A stretch of 64,000 nucleotides of DNA from Corynebacterium ulceribovis DSM 45146 (GCF_000372445.1 NZ_AQUY01000001.1:93157-157156), one strand, 5' to 3'. Counted from the first letter of the stretch, positions 37,024 through 46,742 are shown. Numbers and translations: made by a program. The notes: generated by a model not told the origin, from the sequence alone.

Positions 37024-38343
37024 GTGACTGCATCGAAGCCTTATTCCATTGAAAAATCCGCTGCTCAGTTTGAACGCGCCGGGCAGGTCATTCCGGGTGG
37101 TGTGAACTCGCCAGTTCGTGCCTTTGGTTCCGTTGGTGGTGTCCCACCGTTCATCTCCCACGCCAAGGGTTCCCGGATGTTTGATGTCGACGGCAACGAG
37201 TATGTCGACCTGATTTGTTCCTGGGGCCCGATGCTGATGGGCCATGCACACCCAGCAGTGGTGGAGGCTGTGCAGCAGGCCGCGTCCCGCGGCGTGTCCT
37301 TTGGCACCCCAACCGTTGGTGAAGTGGACCTGGCGGAGGAGATCATTTCCCGCACCAGCGTCGAAGAAATCCGCCTCGTGAACTCCGGCACCGAAGCAAC
37401 CATGTCGGCAGTGCGCCTAGCCCGCGGTTTTACTGGCCGCAGCAAAATCATCAAGTTCGCGGGCTGCTACCACGGCCACGTTGACTCCTTGCTGGTGGCG
37501 GCAGGTTCCGGTGTCGCTACCTTCGGCCTGCCGGACTCGCCAGGTGTTACCGGCGCGGCTGCCGCGGACACCATCGTGCTGCCATACAACGACATTGCTG
37601 CAGTTCGCGAAGCTTTCGCGGACAACCCAGACGCCATCGCCTGCATTATCACTGAGGCCGCTGCCGGCAATATGGGCACTGTTGCTCCGCAGAACAATTT
37701 CAACGCGGAACTAAAGAAGGTGGCGCATGAACATGGCGCGCTGCTCATCCTGGATGAAGTGATGACTGGTTTCCGTACGTCCCGCTCCGGCTGGTTCGGC
37801 GTCGACCACGTCGCCGGTGACCTCACCACCTTCGGCAAGGTGGTTTCTGGTGGCCTGCCAGCAGCCGCATTTGGTGGCCGCCGCGACATTATGGAGTATC
37901 TGGCACCTAAGGGACCGGTCTACCAAGCAGGTACCTTGTCCGGTAACCCACTGTCCGTGGCTTCCGGTTTGGCGTCGCTTCGCGCGGCGGACGATGCCGT
38001 ATATGACGCGGTGGCAGCGAACGCGGACCGGCTGGCGAACCTGATGTCGGAGCATCTGACGGCAGCTGGCGTCGCGCACCACATTCAGCGTGCCGCTACC
38101 TTCCTGTCGCCACGTTTCGCCGAGGGCGAGGGCCACAATTTCGCGGATATGCAGGCCGCAGACACCTTCCGCTACCCGGCATTCTTCCACGCGCTACTCG
38201 ACAATGGGGTGTACGCACCACCAAGCGCCTTCGAAACGTGGTTCGTTTCTTCGGTGATGACCGACGATGACTTTGACCGGATTGATTCTGCGCTTAAGGT
38301 TGCTGCAAAGGCTGCAGCCGCCGCCTCTCCGACGGAAGCTTAA
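37024..38343 (+). CDS. hemL: Glutamate-1-semialdehyde 2,1-aminomutase
   Basis: 439 residues. PLP enzyme converting glutamate-1-semialdehyde to 5-aminolevulinate. The N-terminus [32 protein letters not shown], and the PLP lysine in [18 protein letters not shown] are diagnostic. The GTG start (three codons after an ATG that overlaps the -10) is chosen because TACTAT lies seven bases before it. hemE and hemY, which I recall flanking hemL in other corynebacteria, are not present here. Confidence 0.94.
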   Translation: MTASKPYSIEKSAAQFERAGQVIPGGVNSPVRAFGSVGGVPPFISHAKGSRMFDVDGNEYVDLICSWGPMLMGHAHPAVVEAVQQAASRGVSFGTPTVGEVDLAEEIISRTSVEEIRLVNSGTEATMSAVRLARGFTGRSKIIKFAGCYHGHVDSLLVAAGSGVATFGLPDSPGVTGAAAADTIVLPYNDIAAVREAFADNPDAIACIITEAAAGNMGTVAPQNNFNAELKKVAHEHGALLILDEVMTGFRTSRSGWFGVDHVAGDLTTFGKVVSGGLPAAAFGGRRDIMEYLAPKGPVYQAGTLSGNPLSVASGLASLRAADDAVYDAVAANADRLANLMSEHLTAAGVAHHIQRAATFLSPRFAEGEGHNFADMQAADTFRYPAFFHALLDNGVYAPPSAFETWFVSSVMTDDDFDRIDSALKVAAKAAAAASPTEA

Positions 38344-38349
38344 AGAGAT

Positions 38350-38973
38350 ATGAACACTGGTCACAGTAAGCGCACCATTGTGCACATGGTTCGTCATGCC
38401 GAAGTCCACAATCCGGACAAGATTTTGTACGGCCGCCTGCCGGGCTATCGCCTGTCAGCCCGCGGCCGCGGTATGGCCGCTGCTGCTGCATGGGCGCTCA
38501 CTGGTCACGACGTGACCTACCTGGCGTCGTCGCCGATTCAGCGGGCGCAGGAATCCGCCCAGCCGATTGCCTCGAACCTGAATTTGCCGCTGCAAACAGA
38601 TGAAGACCTCATTGAGGCTGGCAATACGCTGCAGGGGCTCCATGTGAAGGGTTGGGCCTCTGACCTGTGGAATCCTCGGTATTGGAATCGGCTGACGAAT
38701 CCAGCCGAACCATCCTGGGGTGAGCCATATTCGGTTATCGCGGAGCGGATGCAGCGTGCGGTGGAACGTGCCCGTCAACAAGCAGAAGGACACGAAGCGG
38801 TACTGGTCACGCACCAACTTCCGATTTGGGCGTATCGGCGTCAGGTGCAGGGCTTGCCGTTGGCCCACAACCCGGGGAATCGACAGTGCGCCTTGAGCTC
38901 TATCACGTCGTTCACCTTCCTGGGGGACACCGTGGTTGATATGCATTACTGCGAACCGGCGGGAAGGAAGTAA
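38350..38973 (+). CDS. Histidine phosphatase family protein
   Basis: 207 residues. Phosphoglycerate-mutase-like phosphatase: RHAEVHNPDKILYGRLPGYR with the phosphohistidine, and VLVTHQLPIWAYRR with the second His. Substrate unknown. Six bases after hemL, ahead of the cytochrome c maturation genes, the same order as in other corynebacteria. Confidence 0.85.
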   Translation: MNTGHSKRTIVHMVRHAEVHNPDKILYGRLPGYRLSARGRGMAAAAAWALTGHDVTYLASSPIQRAQESAQPIASNLNLPLQTDEDLIEAGNTLQGLHVKGWASDLWNPRYWNRLTNPAEPSWGEPYSVIAERMQRAVERARQQAEGHEAVLVTHQLPIWAYRRQVQGLPLAHNPGNRQCALSSITSFTFLGDTVVDMHYCEPAGRK

Positions 38974-38982
38974 CCTGCGGCC

Positions 38983-39603
38983 ATGCCTGTGCTGAATTTC
39001 CGAGCTCGCCGCGCTGCCATCGCCACCGCGCTCTCTGCTGCGATGCTGCTCACCGCAACGGCTTGTGCAACTGAAGATTCCCGACAGAATGCGGTCGCCG
39101 TCGGCGGTACCTTCACCTTCGTCTCCCCAGGTGGCGAAACCGTGGTGAAATACGCCCCCGAAGAGCGCAAACCGGTTGCGGAGTTCAGCGGGGAAGACCT
39201 GATGGAACCGAACAAAACCATCAACCTTTCTGACTTCAAAGACCAAGTAGTGGTGCTCAATGCGTGGGGCCAATGGTGCGCGCCATGCCGCAGTGAATCC
39301 GATGACCTGCAACGCGTGCAGGAAACCATGCAGGAACGTGACCTCGGCACCTTGCTGGGAATTAATGTGCGCGATACGCACCGGCAGAAGCCGCAAGATT
39401 TCGTCACCGATAATGGGCTGACCTACCCGTCGATTTACGACCCGCCGTTTAAGACGGCGGCGCGGCTGGGCGGTATTCCAGCATCGGTCATCCCGACGAC
39501 GATCGTGCTGGATAAGCAGCACCGGCCGGCTGTGGTGTTCCTTCAGGAAGTGACCGATAAGCAGCTGCTGGAGGCCGTTGAAGAAGTGGCCGCAGAAGGT
39601 TAG
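38983..39603 (+). CDS. TlpA/ResA-type thiol-disulfide lipoprotein
   Basis: 206 residues. Lipoprotein signal with Cys in LLTATACATE, then a thioredoxin fold with WCAPC (NAWGQWCAPCRSESDDL) and cis-Pro region GGIPASVIPTTIVLD. Extracytoplasmic reductant that keeps apocytochrome c haem-binding cysteines reduced, fed by CcdA encoded next. Nine bases after the phosphatase gene. Confidence 0.9.
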   Translation: MPVLNFRARRAAIATALSAAMLLTATACATEDSRQNAVAVGGTFTFVSPGGETVVKYAPEERKPVAEFSGEDLMEPNKTINLSDFKDQVVVLNAWGQWCAPCRSESDDLQRVQETMQERDLGTLLGINVRDTHRQKPQDFVTDNGLTYPSIYDPPFKTAARLGGIPASVIPTTIVLDKQHRPAVVFLQEVTDKQLLEAVEEVAAEG

Positions 39604-39619
39604 AAGGCTGTAGAAGTTC

Positions 39620-40420
39620 GTGGTTATTCAAGCTGCATCGCTGCAGAGTGCATCGCTCCAGGCTGCCTCCATTGGTGAGTCCTTCGCGGACATGGCAGCC
39701 TCCGGCCCATTGCTGCTGGCGTTGGCTGCCGCGGCGCTGGCTGGGTTGGTGTCTTTCGCCAGCCCATGCGTCATTCCGTTGGTGCCGGGCTACATTTCTT
39801 ACCTCACCGGCGTGGTCGGTGCGGATGATGGCCGCAGGTGGCGGGCCGGCGGCGCCGCGACCCTGTTTGTTCTCGGGTTCACTGTGGTGTTTGTGCTGGC
39901 CACCTCCACAGTGTTTGGCCTGATCAGTGTGTTGGCGTTGAACTCTGACCTGCTGATGCGTATCGGCGGTGTCATCACCATTGTCATGGGCCTGGTGTTC
40001 ATGGGTTTCGTTCCGGCGCTGCAAAATGACACGCGCCCAGCCCCGCGGCGTTGGACAACTTGGGTCGGCGCCCCAGCACTTGGTGCGGTGTTCGCGCTTG
40101 GCTGGACCCCATGCCTCGGCCCGACATTGTCCGCGATTATTTCGGTAGCAGCTGGCACGGAGGGCATGACGGCGGCCCGCGGTGTCATCTTGATTGTGGC
40201 TTACTGTTTGGGGTTAGGTATCCCATTCATTTTGGTGGCACTCGGGTCGCAGGCAATGGCCAGCGGTGTGGATTTTCTGCGGAAGCATTCGCGGGCAATT
40301 CAGGTTGTCGGTGGCATTATGCTCATTGTGGTGGGCTTTGCCCTGGTTACCGGCACGTGGGCGTTGTTTGTGGATTGGGTCCGGGAAGCATTTTTGAATG
40401 ATGCTGTTGCGCCGATTTAG
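39620..40420 (+). CDS. ccdA: Cytochrome c biogenesis protein CcdA
   Basis: 266 residues, six or more membrane segments. Carries electrons across the membrane from thioredoxin to the TlpA-like protein. The paired reactive Cys are in LVSFASPCVIPLVPGYISYL and FALGWTPCLGPTLSAI. The GTG start follows the preceding gene by 16 bases. Confidence 0.92.
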   Translation: MVIQAASLQSASLQAASIGESFADMAASGPLLLALAAAALAGLVSFASPCVIPLVPGYISYLTGVVGADDGRRWRAGGAATLFVLGFTVVFVLATSTVFGLISVLALNSDLLMRIGGVITIVMGLVFMGFVPALQNDTRPAPRRWTTWVGAPALGAVFALGWTPCLGPTLSAIISVAAGTEGMTAARGVILIVAYCLGLGIPFILVALGSQAMASGVDFLRKHSRAIQVVGGIMLIVVGFALVTGTWALFVDWVREAFLNDAVAPI

Positions 40421-40456
40421 TCGCAGTTATAAACGTCAATAAGCAAGGATTTTACG

Positions 40457-42154
40457 GTGAACTTTTTGGTGTCGCTGCCGCGGAAGGCGTGGCGTTGGCT
40501 GACGAGTATGCGGACGGCGCTGGTGTTGCTGTTTCTGCTGGCGATTGCGGCGATTCCGGGGGCGTTGCTGCCGCAGCGACAGCTGAATGAGGGCAACGTT
40601 GAGGATTACCTCGCGGCGAACGGCAAGTGGGGCGAAATCCTCGACGCGATGCAGATGTTTGACGTATTCAGCTCTTGGTGGTTCATTGCGATCCTCATGC
40701 TGCTGCTGTTCTCGCTGGTCGGCTGCATTTTGCCGCGTAGTTGGGACCACTATAAGGCGATGAAACAGCCGCCGGTCCGCGCGCCGAAGAACCTGTCCCG
40801 GTTGCCGATGCATGCGACTGGCACGGTGGCAGCCACCGAATCGGAGCTTATTGACGAATTGAAGCGCGACCTGAAGGGATGGAAAGTCGCGGTCTATGAG
40901 CCGGGGGAGGACCGGGCTGGGAAGACGTCGATTGCTGCGGAGAAGGGGTATCTGCGCGAGTTCGGCAACTTGGTGTTCCACCTGGGGCTGGTGCTGCTGC
41001 TGGTGACCATTGCGTGGGGTCGGATGGTGTACTACGAAGGTCAGGTCATTGTCGTTGCGGGCGAGGAGCAGTCGCAGTTCTGCAATACTGCGGTCGCGAA
41101 CTTTGACTCTTTCCGTGCCGGGCCAACTGTGGACGGCACTGGTTTGCACGAATTCTGCCTGAATGTGAATAGCTTTAAGGCGGATTACCTGCCGAATGGG
41201 CAGGCAGAGATGTTCACCTCCGACGTGGACTACGCAGAGGGGGATGACATTTTTAAGCCGGTATCGGAGTGGAAGAAGTATCAGCTGCGGGTGAATAATC
41301 CGTTGCGCATTTCTGGTGACCGCGTCTATCTGCAGGGCCATGGTTATGCCCCACAGTTCACGGTGACCTGGCCGAATGGTGAAAGCCGGACGGAGAAGAT
41401 TCAGTTCCGTCCAGATGACCCAACCTTCTTCCTGTCCTCCGGTGTGCTGCGGTTTGACCCGCCAGCTGGCATGTACCCAGATTTGGTGGATCGTCGTGAG
41501 AACCAGATTGCGGTGCAGGGGCTGTTCGCGCCGACGGCGGAGTTCACCGGGGAGAAGGGCACCCTGCTGCAGTCCTCGTACCCAGCGATGACGAATCCGG
41601 CTGTGGCCATTGACGTCTACCGCGGGGATGCTGGTTTGGATACCGGCCGTGGCCAGTCGATTTTCAGTCTGGACCCATCGCTGATGCACTCCGGGCAGCT
41701 GCAGAAGATTGACCGGGTGAACTTGTTCCAGGGCGAATCGGTGACTTTGGATGACGGCACGAAGGTGACGTTTGACGGTGCGGCGGAGTTTGCGAACTTC
41801 CAGGTGTCGCATGACCCGACGCAGGGTTGGGTGCTGGCGGCGTCGCTGGTGATGCTTGGCGGGCTGGTGCTGTCGTTGGCGATTAAGCGTCGCCGCGTGT
41901 GGGTGCGCTTGACGCCGGTTGCCGCGGATGGCGCACCTGTTGCTGGTGCGACTGGTGCCGCTGGTACCGGTGCCGCTGGTGCGGAAGCAACGCACACACT
42001 TGTGGAGATGGCCGGTTTGGCGCGCACCGACCGCGCGGGCTGGGGCCCGGAGTTCGACCGGTTGAAGCGCAAGGTGTTGCGTCTGCCGGATGAAGATGAC
42101 GTTGACGAGGATGCTGAGGTTGGCGCTGGCGCTGACGAGAACCGTGAATCATAG
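40457..42154 (+). CDS. resB: ResB/Ccs1 cytochrome c biogenesis protein
   Basis: 565 residues. Four membrane segments with a large extracytoplasmic domain, together with CcsB forming the system II haem delivery/ligation complex. The N-terminus MRTALVLLFLLAIAAIPGA and DVFSSWWFIAILMLLLFSLV are typical. The C-terminal tail (about 490-565) is Ala/Gly-rich, then acidic. AAGGA precedes the GTG by eight bases. An exact GCTTATTGACG lies inside (40846-40856) and its complement just upstream (40434-40444). Confidence 0.9.
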   Translation: MNFLVSLPRKAWRWLTSMRTALVLLFLLAIAAIPGALLPQRQLNEGNVEDYLAANGKWGEILDAMQMFDVFSSWWFIAILMLLLFSLVGCILPRSWDHYKAMKQPPVRAPKNLSRLPMHATGTVAATESELIDELKRDLKGWKVAVYEPGEDRAGKTSIAAEKGYLREFGNLVFHLGLVLLLVTIAWGRMVYYEGQVIVVAGEEQSQFCNTAVANFDSFRAGPTVDGTGLHEFCLNVNSFKADYLPNGQAEMFTSDVDYAEGDDIFKPVSEWKKYQLRVNNPLRISGDRVYLQGHGYAPQFTVTWPNGESRTEKIQFRPDDPTFFLSSGVLRFDPPAGMYPDLVDRRENQIAVQGLFAPTAEFTGEKGTLLQSSYPAMTNPAVAIDVYRGDAGLDTGRGQSIFSLDPSLMHSGQLQKIDRVNLFQGESVTLDDGTKVTFDGAAEFANFQVSHDPTQGWVLAASLVMLGGLVLSLAIKRRRVWVRLTPVAADGAPVAGATGAAGTGAAGAEATHTLVEMAGLARTDRAGWGPEFDRLKRKVLRLPDEDDVDEDAEVGAGADENRES

Positions 42155-42307
42155 TGACGGATTCGCAGTTTTAGTGACAACCTGTCATATCCCCCGAATA
42201 GGTCCGCTACCTGCTTGGGACTAGATCTATTTCCCTGTGCCTACTAGCGTCTTTTCCAGTGGAAGCTTGGTCCGCGCCTACCAAGCAATTGAGAGTTAAG
42301 GAATTCC

Positions 42308-43402
42308 ATGCCCGTCGATATGAACCTCGCGAACTTTTCGGATCTCTCGTTCCGAACTGCCTTCGCCGTCTACGCCGTTGGTCTGCTGCTGATGATCGTG
42401 CACTACATCAAGCACCGCGCGGTCTTTGATGCCAAGCGGGAAGCTGCCATCCAGGCAAAGGAACGCGAACTCGTCGCCGTGGGGGCCAAGGGTGCGGCAG
42501 CAGGTGACGCCGCTGACGTCACTGCCGACGTCACCGCCGACGCGACTGCAGATTCCGCTGCAGGTTCTACTGTAGATTCCGCGGCCACCGCAACGACGTC
42601 AGTCGACGCAGTCACGGACGCGGATATCGCTAAGCATCAGGCCGCAGCTGACAAGTGGGCCAACATGGGCGAGCTGGTCATTTGGCTCGGCATCGCGGTG
42701 CACTTCGCATCGGTTCTGCTGCGCGGCCTGTCGGCCAACCGTTTCCCATGGGGCAACCTGTACGAGTACATCTCCGTAACCCTGCTGCTCGGTATGGTCA
42801 TCGCCGCGATCACTTTGCGCAACCGCGAATACCGTGCACTGTGGCCATTCGTGCTGGCACCAGTGATGGCGCTGCTGTTTTACGGCGGCACGGAACTCTA
42901 CGCCGAATCCGCACCCGTCGTGCCCGCGCTGAAGTCCTACTGGTTCCCAATTCACGTCTCCACGGTCGCAACGGGCGGCGGCATTACTCTGGTCTCCGGT
43001 GTTGCGTCCCTGCTGTACCTGCTGCGGATGTCGCAGCCGAAGGGCAAGGAGAAGGGCGTTCTCGGCGCGCTTGCCGCCCCGCTTCCGTCGGCGCAGAAGC
43101 TCGATGGTTTGGCGTACCGCACCGCGATTTGGGCACTGCCACTATTCGGTTTGGGTATTGTCTTCGGTGCCATTTGGGCGGAAGCGGCATGGGGCCGTTT
43201 CTGGGGTTGGGACCCGAAAGAGACCATTTCCTTCGTCACGTGGATCATTTACGCCCTGTACCTGCACGCGCGTGCGACTTCCGGTTGGCGAAACACCAAG
43301 GCCGCGTGGATTAACATCCTTGGTTTTGTGGCCATGATTTTCAACCTGTTCTTCATCAACATGGTCGTGTCCGGCCTGCACTCTTACGCTGGCCTGAACT
43401 AA
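42308..43402 (+). CDS. ccsB: CcsB/ResC cytochrome c biogenesis protein
   Basis: 364 residues. Haem-handling partner of ResB. The WWD motif appears as WGRFWGWDPKETISFVTWII, and conserved His lie in hydrophobic segments. After the first membrane segment there is an Ala/Asp/Thr-rich insert (about 60-100, with repeats of ADVTAD). AAGGA precedes the ATG. The 153-base gap after resB holds no gene and may carry a separate promoter. Confidence 0.92.
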   Translation: MPVDMNLANFSDLSFRTAFAVYAVGLLLMIVHYIKHRAVFDAKREAAIQAKERELVAVGAKGAAAGDAADVTADVTADATADSAAGSTVDSAATATTSVDAVTDADIAKHQAAADKWANMGELVIWLGIAVHFASVLLRGLSANRFPWGNLYEYISVTLLLGMVIAAITLRNREYRALWPFVLAPVMALLFYGGTELYAESAPVVPALKSYWFPIHVSTVATGGGITLVSGVASLLYLLRMSQPKGKEKGVLGALAAPLPSAQKLDGLAYRTAIWALPLFGLGIVFGAIWAEAAWGRFWGWDPKETISFVTWIIYALYLHARATSGWRNTKAAWINILGFVAMIFNLFFINMVVSGLHSYAGLN

Positions 43403-43426
43403 TCGCCACACACGAGCCGGTGCTAC

Positions 43427-43432
43427 TACGCT
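43427..43432 (+). promoter_or_regulatory. -10 element of rmlB
   Basis: TACGCT ends 7 bases before the ATG at 43440. The same hexamer serves rmlC and menG. Confidence 0.5.
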
Positions 43433-43439
43433 GGTGACT

Positions 43440-44435
43440 ATGCGTCTTTTAGTCACCGGCGGCGCCGGCTTCATTGGGTCCAACTTCGTCCGCTTTGCGC
43501 TTGAGCGTGGGGCGGATGTCACTGTTTTGGACGCATTTACTTACGCTGCCAACCCACTTTCGCTTGTTGACGGAAGCGGCCAGCCGCTCTGTGAGACGAT
43601 CCGTGGAGATATCCGGGACCCCCAAATCGTCGATAAGCTCATTGCCCGCACTGACGCGGTGGTGCACTTTGCAGCGGAGTCGCACAACGATAACTCCCTG
43701 CGCGACGCCGACCCTTTTGTATCGACGAATGTGGATGGCACGCTGAATATTGCGAAGGCGTGCGTGGCGCATGACAAGCGGCTGCACCACATCTCCACGG
43801 ATGAGGTGTTCGGGGATTTAGCGCTCGACGACCCAGCGCGGTTCACGCCGGATACGCCGTACCGGCCGTCGAGTCCATATTCGGCATCGAAGGCGGCGGC
43901 CGACCATTTCGTGCGGGCGTGGGTGCGCAGTTTTGGGCTCGCCGCGACGATTTCGAACTGCTCGAATAATTATGGGCCACGGCAGCACCCGGAGAAGTTC
44001 ATTCCGCGGCAGATCTGTGGACTGATTGAGGGGCGGGCGCCACGGCTGTATGGCGCTGGGTTGAATGTGCGCGATTGGATCCATGTCGACGACCACAACG
44101 CGGCGGTGTGGCGGATTCTGGAGGCCGGGGAGCTGGGGGAGACCTACCTGATTGGTGCGGACGGGGAGCGGTCGAATGTGGAGGTCGTGGGTGATTTGTT
44201 GGCGGCGTTCGGGCGGAGACGCGATGAGTTTGTGCATGTCACGGACCGGCCGGGGCATGACCGGCGCTATGCCATTGACCCGGCGAGCATGACGGCGCTG
44301 GGGTGGGCGCCGCAGTGGGACTTTCAGGAGGGGCTGGCACAGACGGTGGCCTGGTACCGGGAGAATGAGCCGTGGTGGCGGGAGGCGTATGACGCGGCGG
44401 AGGCCGGCTACGCGGAGATTGAGCGCGAGCTGTAG
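43440..44435 (+). CDS. rmlB: dTDP-glucose 4,6-dehydratase
   Basis: 331 residues. Extended SDR; dehydrates dTDP-glucose in dTDP-rhamnose synthesis, needed for the rhamnose linker between peptidoglycan and arabinogalactan. RLLVTGGAGFIGSNFVRFAL binds NAD; HISTDEVFGDL carries the catalytic Thr-Asp-Glu set; YSASKAAADHFVRAW has the Tyr-x3-Lys pair. The ATG is favoured by TACGCT seven bases upstream. Confidence 0.95.
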   Translation: MRLLVTGGAGFIGSNFVRFALERGADVTVLDAFTYAANPLSLVDGSGQPLCETIRGDIRDPQIVDKLIARTDAVVHFAAESHNDNSLRDADPFVSTNVDGTLNIAKACVAHDKRLHHISTDEVFGDLALDDPARFTPDTPYRPSSPYSASKAAADHFVRAWVRSFGLAATISNCSNNYGPRQHPEKFIPRQICGLIEGRAPRLYGAGLNVRDWIHVDDHNAAVWRILEAGELGETYLIGADGERSNVEVVGDLLAAFGRRRDEFVHVTDRPGHDRRYAIDPASMTALGWAPQWDFQEGLAQTVAWYRENEPWWREAYDAAEAGYAEIEREL

Positions 44436-44467
44436 GCGGGGCGTGCGCGAACGGAGTGGCGCCCGGC

Positions 44468-44473
44468 TACGCT
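44468..44473 (+). promoter_or_regulatory. -10 element of rmlC
   Basis: TACGCT ends 6 bases before the ATG at 44480. Confidence 0.5.
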
Positions 44474-44479
44474 GGAACC

Positions 44480-45136
44480 ATGACTCACGGCAGCTACGAA
44501 ACCACCTCCATCCCCGGCGTATTCACCTTCACCCCGCAGATTCATGGCGACGACCGCGGCGCCTTCCTGGAGTGGTTCAAGGCGGACGCCTTCGCCGAAA
44601 CCGCCGGATACCCGTTCATTCCGGAGCAGGCGAATATGTCGGTGTCGGCGGCGGGTGTGCTGCGCGGAATTCACTTGGCAGAGGTGCCGCCGGGGCAAGC
44701 CAAAATGGTGACCTGCCCTGCTGGCCGCGTGCTCGATATCATAGTTGACCTGCGCGTCGGTTCGCCGGCCTACCTCAAGCACATTGTGGTGGAGCTGGGC
44801 GGGGAGCAGCGCCAGGTGGTGCACCTTCCGGTGGGTGTGGGGCACGGTTTCATTTCGCTTGTCGACGATTCGGTGGTCACCTATCTCACTTCGACTGGCT
44901 ACGACCCGGATGCGGAGTTCGGTGTGAATGTGCGCGATGCGGAACTCGGAATTGATGTCGAGGGAATGTTTGCTGAGCATTTGCCGGGGGTCGAGCCGAT
45001 TTTGTCAGCGAAGGACGCGGCGGCACCGGGGCTGGAAGATGTCGCTGAACGGTTGCCAACCTGGGATGATTGCGTGGACTTGGAAACTGAAATGAAGGAC
45101 ATTTGGGTCCTGTCGAACCAGGAAGCTAGCGAGTAG
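44480..45136 (+). CDS. rmlC: dTDP-4-dehydrorhamnose 3,5-epimerase
   Basis: 218 residues. Cupin epimerase of the dTDP-rhamnose pathway. DRGAFLEWFKADAF, the catalytic His in VLRGIHLAEVPPGQAKMV, and LPVGVGHGFISL are clear. It stands alone; the RmlD domain, fused to RmlC in some corynebacteria, is not present in the window. The start is the ATG six bases after TACGCT. The 3' flank has a 17-bp tandem repeat running into rmlA. Confidence 0.93.
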   Translation: MTHGSYETTSIPGVFTFTPQIHGDDRGAFLEWFKADAFAETAGYPFIPEQANMSVSAAGVLRGIHLAEVPPGQAKMVTCPAGRVLDIIVDLRVGSPAYLKHIVVELGGEQRQVVHLPVGVGHGFISLVDDSVVTYLTSTGYDPDAEFGVNVRDAELGIDVEGMFAEHLPGVEPILSAKDAAAPGLEDVAERLPTWDDCVDLETEMKDIWVLSNQEASE

Positions 45137-45139
45137 CGA

Positions 45140-45194
45140 AGGCAATCTCTAGTAAGAGGCACCATCTAGTGAGAGGCAATCTCTAGTGAAAGGC
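45140..45194. repeat. 17-bp tandem repeat spanning the rmlA start
   Basis: Three units of about 17 bases (AGGCAATCTCTAGTAAG and variants with TAGTGAG, TAGTGAA). The rmlA GTG is the GTG of the last TCTAGTGAA unit, so the start codon itself is part of the repeat. Confidence 0.75.
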
Positions 45195-46061
45195 ATCATT
45201 CTCGCGGGCGGTACTGGCAGCCGCCTGCGTCCGATAACAATAGGCGTCAGCAAGCAATTGGTGCCGGTCTACGACAAACCGATGATTTACTACCCGCTGA
45301 CGACGCTGATGCTCGCGGGCATTCGGGACATTTTGATTATTACGACTGAGCAGGATTTACCGCAGTTTCAGCGGTTGCTTGGCGACGGTTCCCAGTTCGG
45401 TTTGACCTTAAGTTACACCGTGCAGGCAGCGCCGAATGGGCTGGCAGAAGCGTTTATTCTGGGGGCGGACCATATCGGCGATGAGCCGGTGGCGTTGGTG
45501 CTTGGCGACAACATTTTTTATGGCGCCGGTTTGGGCACGCAACTACGGCGCTTTCATGACGTCGACGGCGGCGCCATTTTCGGATACTGGGTGGCGGATC
45601 CGGAGGCCTACGGTGTCATCGAATTTGATGAGGATGGCCGGGCGCTGAGCTTGGAGGAGAAGCCGGCGGAGCCGAAGTCGAATTTTGCGGTGCCGGGGCT
45701 GTACTTCTATGACAGTTCTGTCGTCGAGATTGCGCGGGGACTGGAGCCGTCGCCGCGTGGTGAACTGGAAATTACCGACATTAACCTGGAATATTTGCGG
45801 CGCGGGAAGCTGCAAGTGGAGATTCTGCCGCGGGGGACTGCGTGGCTGGACACGGGCACTTTCGACAATCTGATGGCTGCCGGAGATTTTGTGCGGACCA
45901 TTGAGCAGCGGCAGGGCTTGAAGATTGGTGCGCCGGAGGAAGTTGCGTGGCGTATGGGCTTTATTGACGATGCTCAGTTGCGTGAGCAGGGAGAGTGTTT
46001 CCAGTCGTCTGGTTATGGCGAGTATTTGCTGCAGCTGCTTAAACGGGGCAAGCGCTTCTAG
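45186..46061 (+). CDS. rmlA: Glucose-1-phosphate thymidylyltransferase
   Basis: 291 residues. Makes dTDP-glucose from dTTP and glucose-1-phosphate. [50 protein letters not shown] and [14 protein letters not shown] match RmlA throughout. The GTG start matches the family N-terminus and lies in the last unit of a tandem repeat. It is the last of three separately promoted rml genes. Confidence 0.95.
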   Translation: MKGIILAGGTGSRLRPITIGVSKQLVPVYDKPMIYYPLTTLMLAGIRDILIITTEQDLPQFQRLLGDGSQFGLTLSYTVQAAPNGLAEAFILGADHIGDEPVALVLGDNIFYGAGLGTQLRRFHDVDGGAIFGYWVADPEAYGVIEFDEDGRALSLEEKPAEPKSNFAVPGLYFYDSSVVEIARGLEPSPRGELEITDINLEYLRRGKLQVEILPRGTAWLDTGTFDNLMAAGDFVRTIEQRQGLKIGAPEEVAWRMGFIDDAQLREQGECFQSSGYGEYLLQLLKRGKRF

Positions 46062-46084
46062 CTCGCCTAGTGCAGCGCCGCGCA

Positions 46085-46150
46085 TGGTGCTGTGCCTCGT
46101 TTGGTGTTTGCCGCGCTTGGTGCTGTGCCTCGTTTGGTGTTTGCCGCGTT
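46085..46150. repeat. 33-bp tandem duplication downstream of rmlA
   Basis: Two near-identical 33-base units beginning TGGTGCTGTGCCTCGTTTGG, differing at one base, 24 bases after the rmlA stop. Confidence 0.85.
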
Positions 46151-46197
46151 TGGCTTAGCGCAGCTTTTGGCGTGTGCAGCGCAATACGCCATTCGGA

Positions 46198-46263
46198 TCA
46201 CTTTGGCACTGCCATTCACACGACTTTTGCCAAACTATCCCTTCCTTGGCAGTGCCAAAGTGA
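46198..46263. repeat. 66-bp inverted-repeat element, copy 1
   Basis: Left arm TCACTTTGGCACTGCCA (46198-46214), right arm TGGCAGTGCCAAAGTGA (46247-46263), perfectly complementary, interior exactly 32 bases. Both arms differ from the consensus at the same place (GG for CG and CC for CG), a compensated change. Confidence 0.9.
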
Positions 46264-46381
46264 TCTGCGGTGTGAGAAGTCTTGCTTTGCCGAGAGAATC
46301 TGGAGCTTTTCGGTCTCAACAAGGGCTTTGGTCCTTATCGAGGAATTTTCAGTACGAAATTGTGTCGTTTTTCGTCAGATG

Positions 46382-46447
46382 TCACTTTCGCACTGCCAAG
46401 ATGGCTGATGCGTTTTCATATTCGCCGGTTTGGCAGTGCGAAAGTGA
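46382..46447. repeat. 66-bp inverted-repeat element, copy 2
   Basis: Arms TCACTTTCGCACTGCCA (46382-46398) and TGGCAGTGCGAAAGTGA (46431-46447), interior 32 bases of unrelated sequence. Confidence 0.9.
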
Positions 46448-46564
46448 TCATGGGGCAATAGGAAGTCGCCGGGTGCGATGAGTGCATCGTGGGCGGGGCC
46501 AAGAGAAGGACGTATTGCCGGTGCGCGATAGCGGAAGCTTTCGCCTTGTACCTGCTAGATGGGG

Positions 46565-46612
46565 TTTTAAAAAAGGGGCCGGCCGCGTTCGCGGCCGCCA
46601 GTAGTGCTTTTT
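46565..46612. terminator. GC hairpin family, copy A (bidirectional terminator)
   Basis: A-run, then GGCCGC-GTTC-GCGGCC stem (46581-46596), then T-run. Lies between convergent genes. Same family as 50221-50263 and 55203-55249. Confidence 0.7.
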
Positions 46613-46676
46613 GCGGGCGGTTAGTAAGGAATCCGGCCAACCACGGGCCGATTCGCGAAGCGCCGAGCGCGGGCTG

Positions 46677-46742
46677 TCACTTTCGCACTGCCCAGACAGA
46701 GACTTTCGGGCGACACCCGAGCTATTGGCAGTGCGAAAGTGA
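46677..46742. repeat. 66-bp inverted-repeat element, copy 3
   Basis: Arms TCACTTTCGCACTGCCC (46677-46693) and TGGCAGTGCGAAAGTGA (46726-46742), one terminal mismatch, interior 32 bases. Confidence 0.9.
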
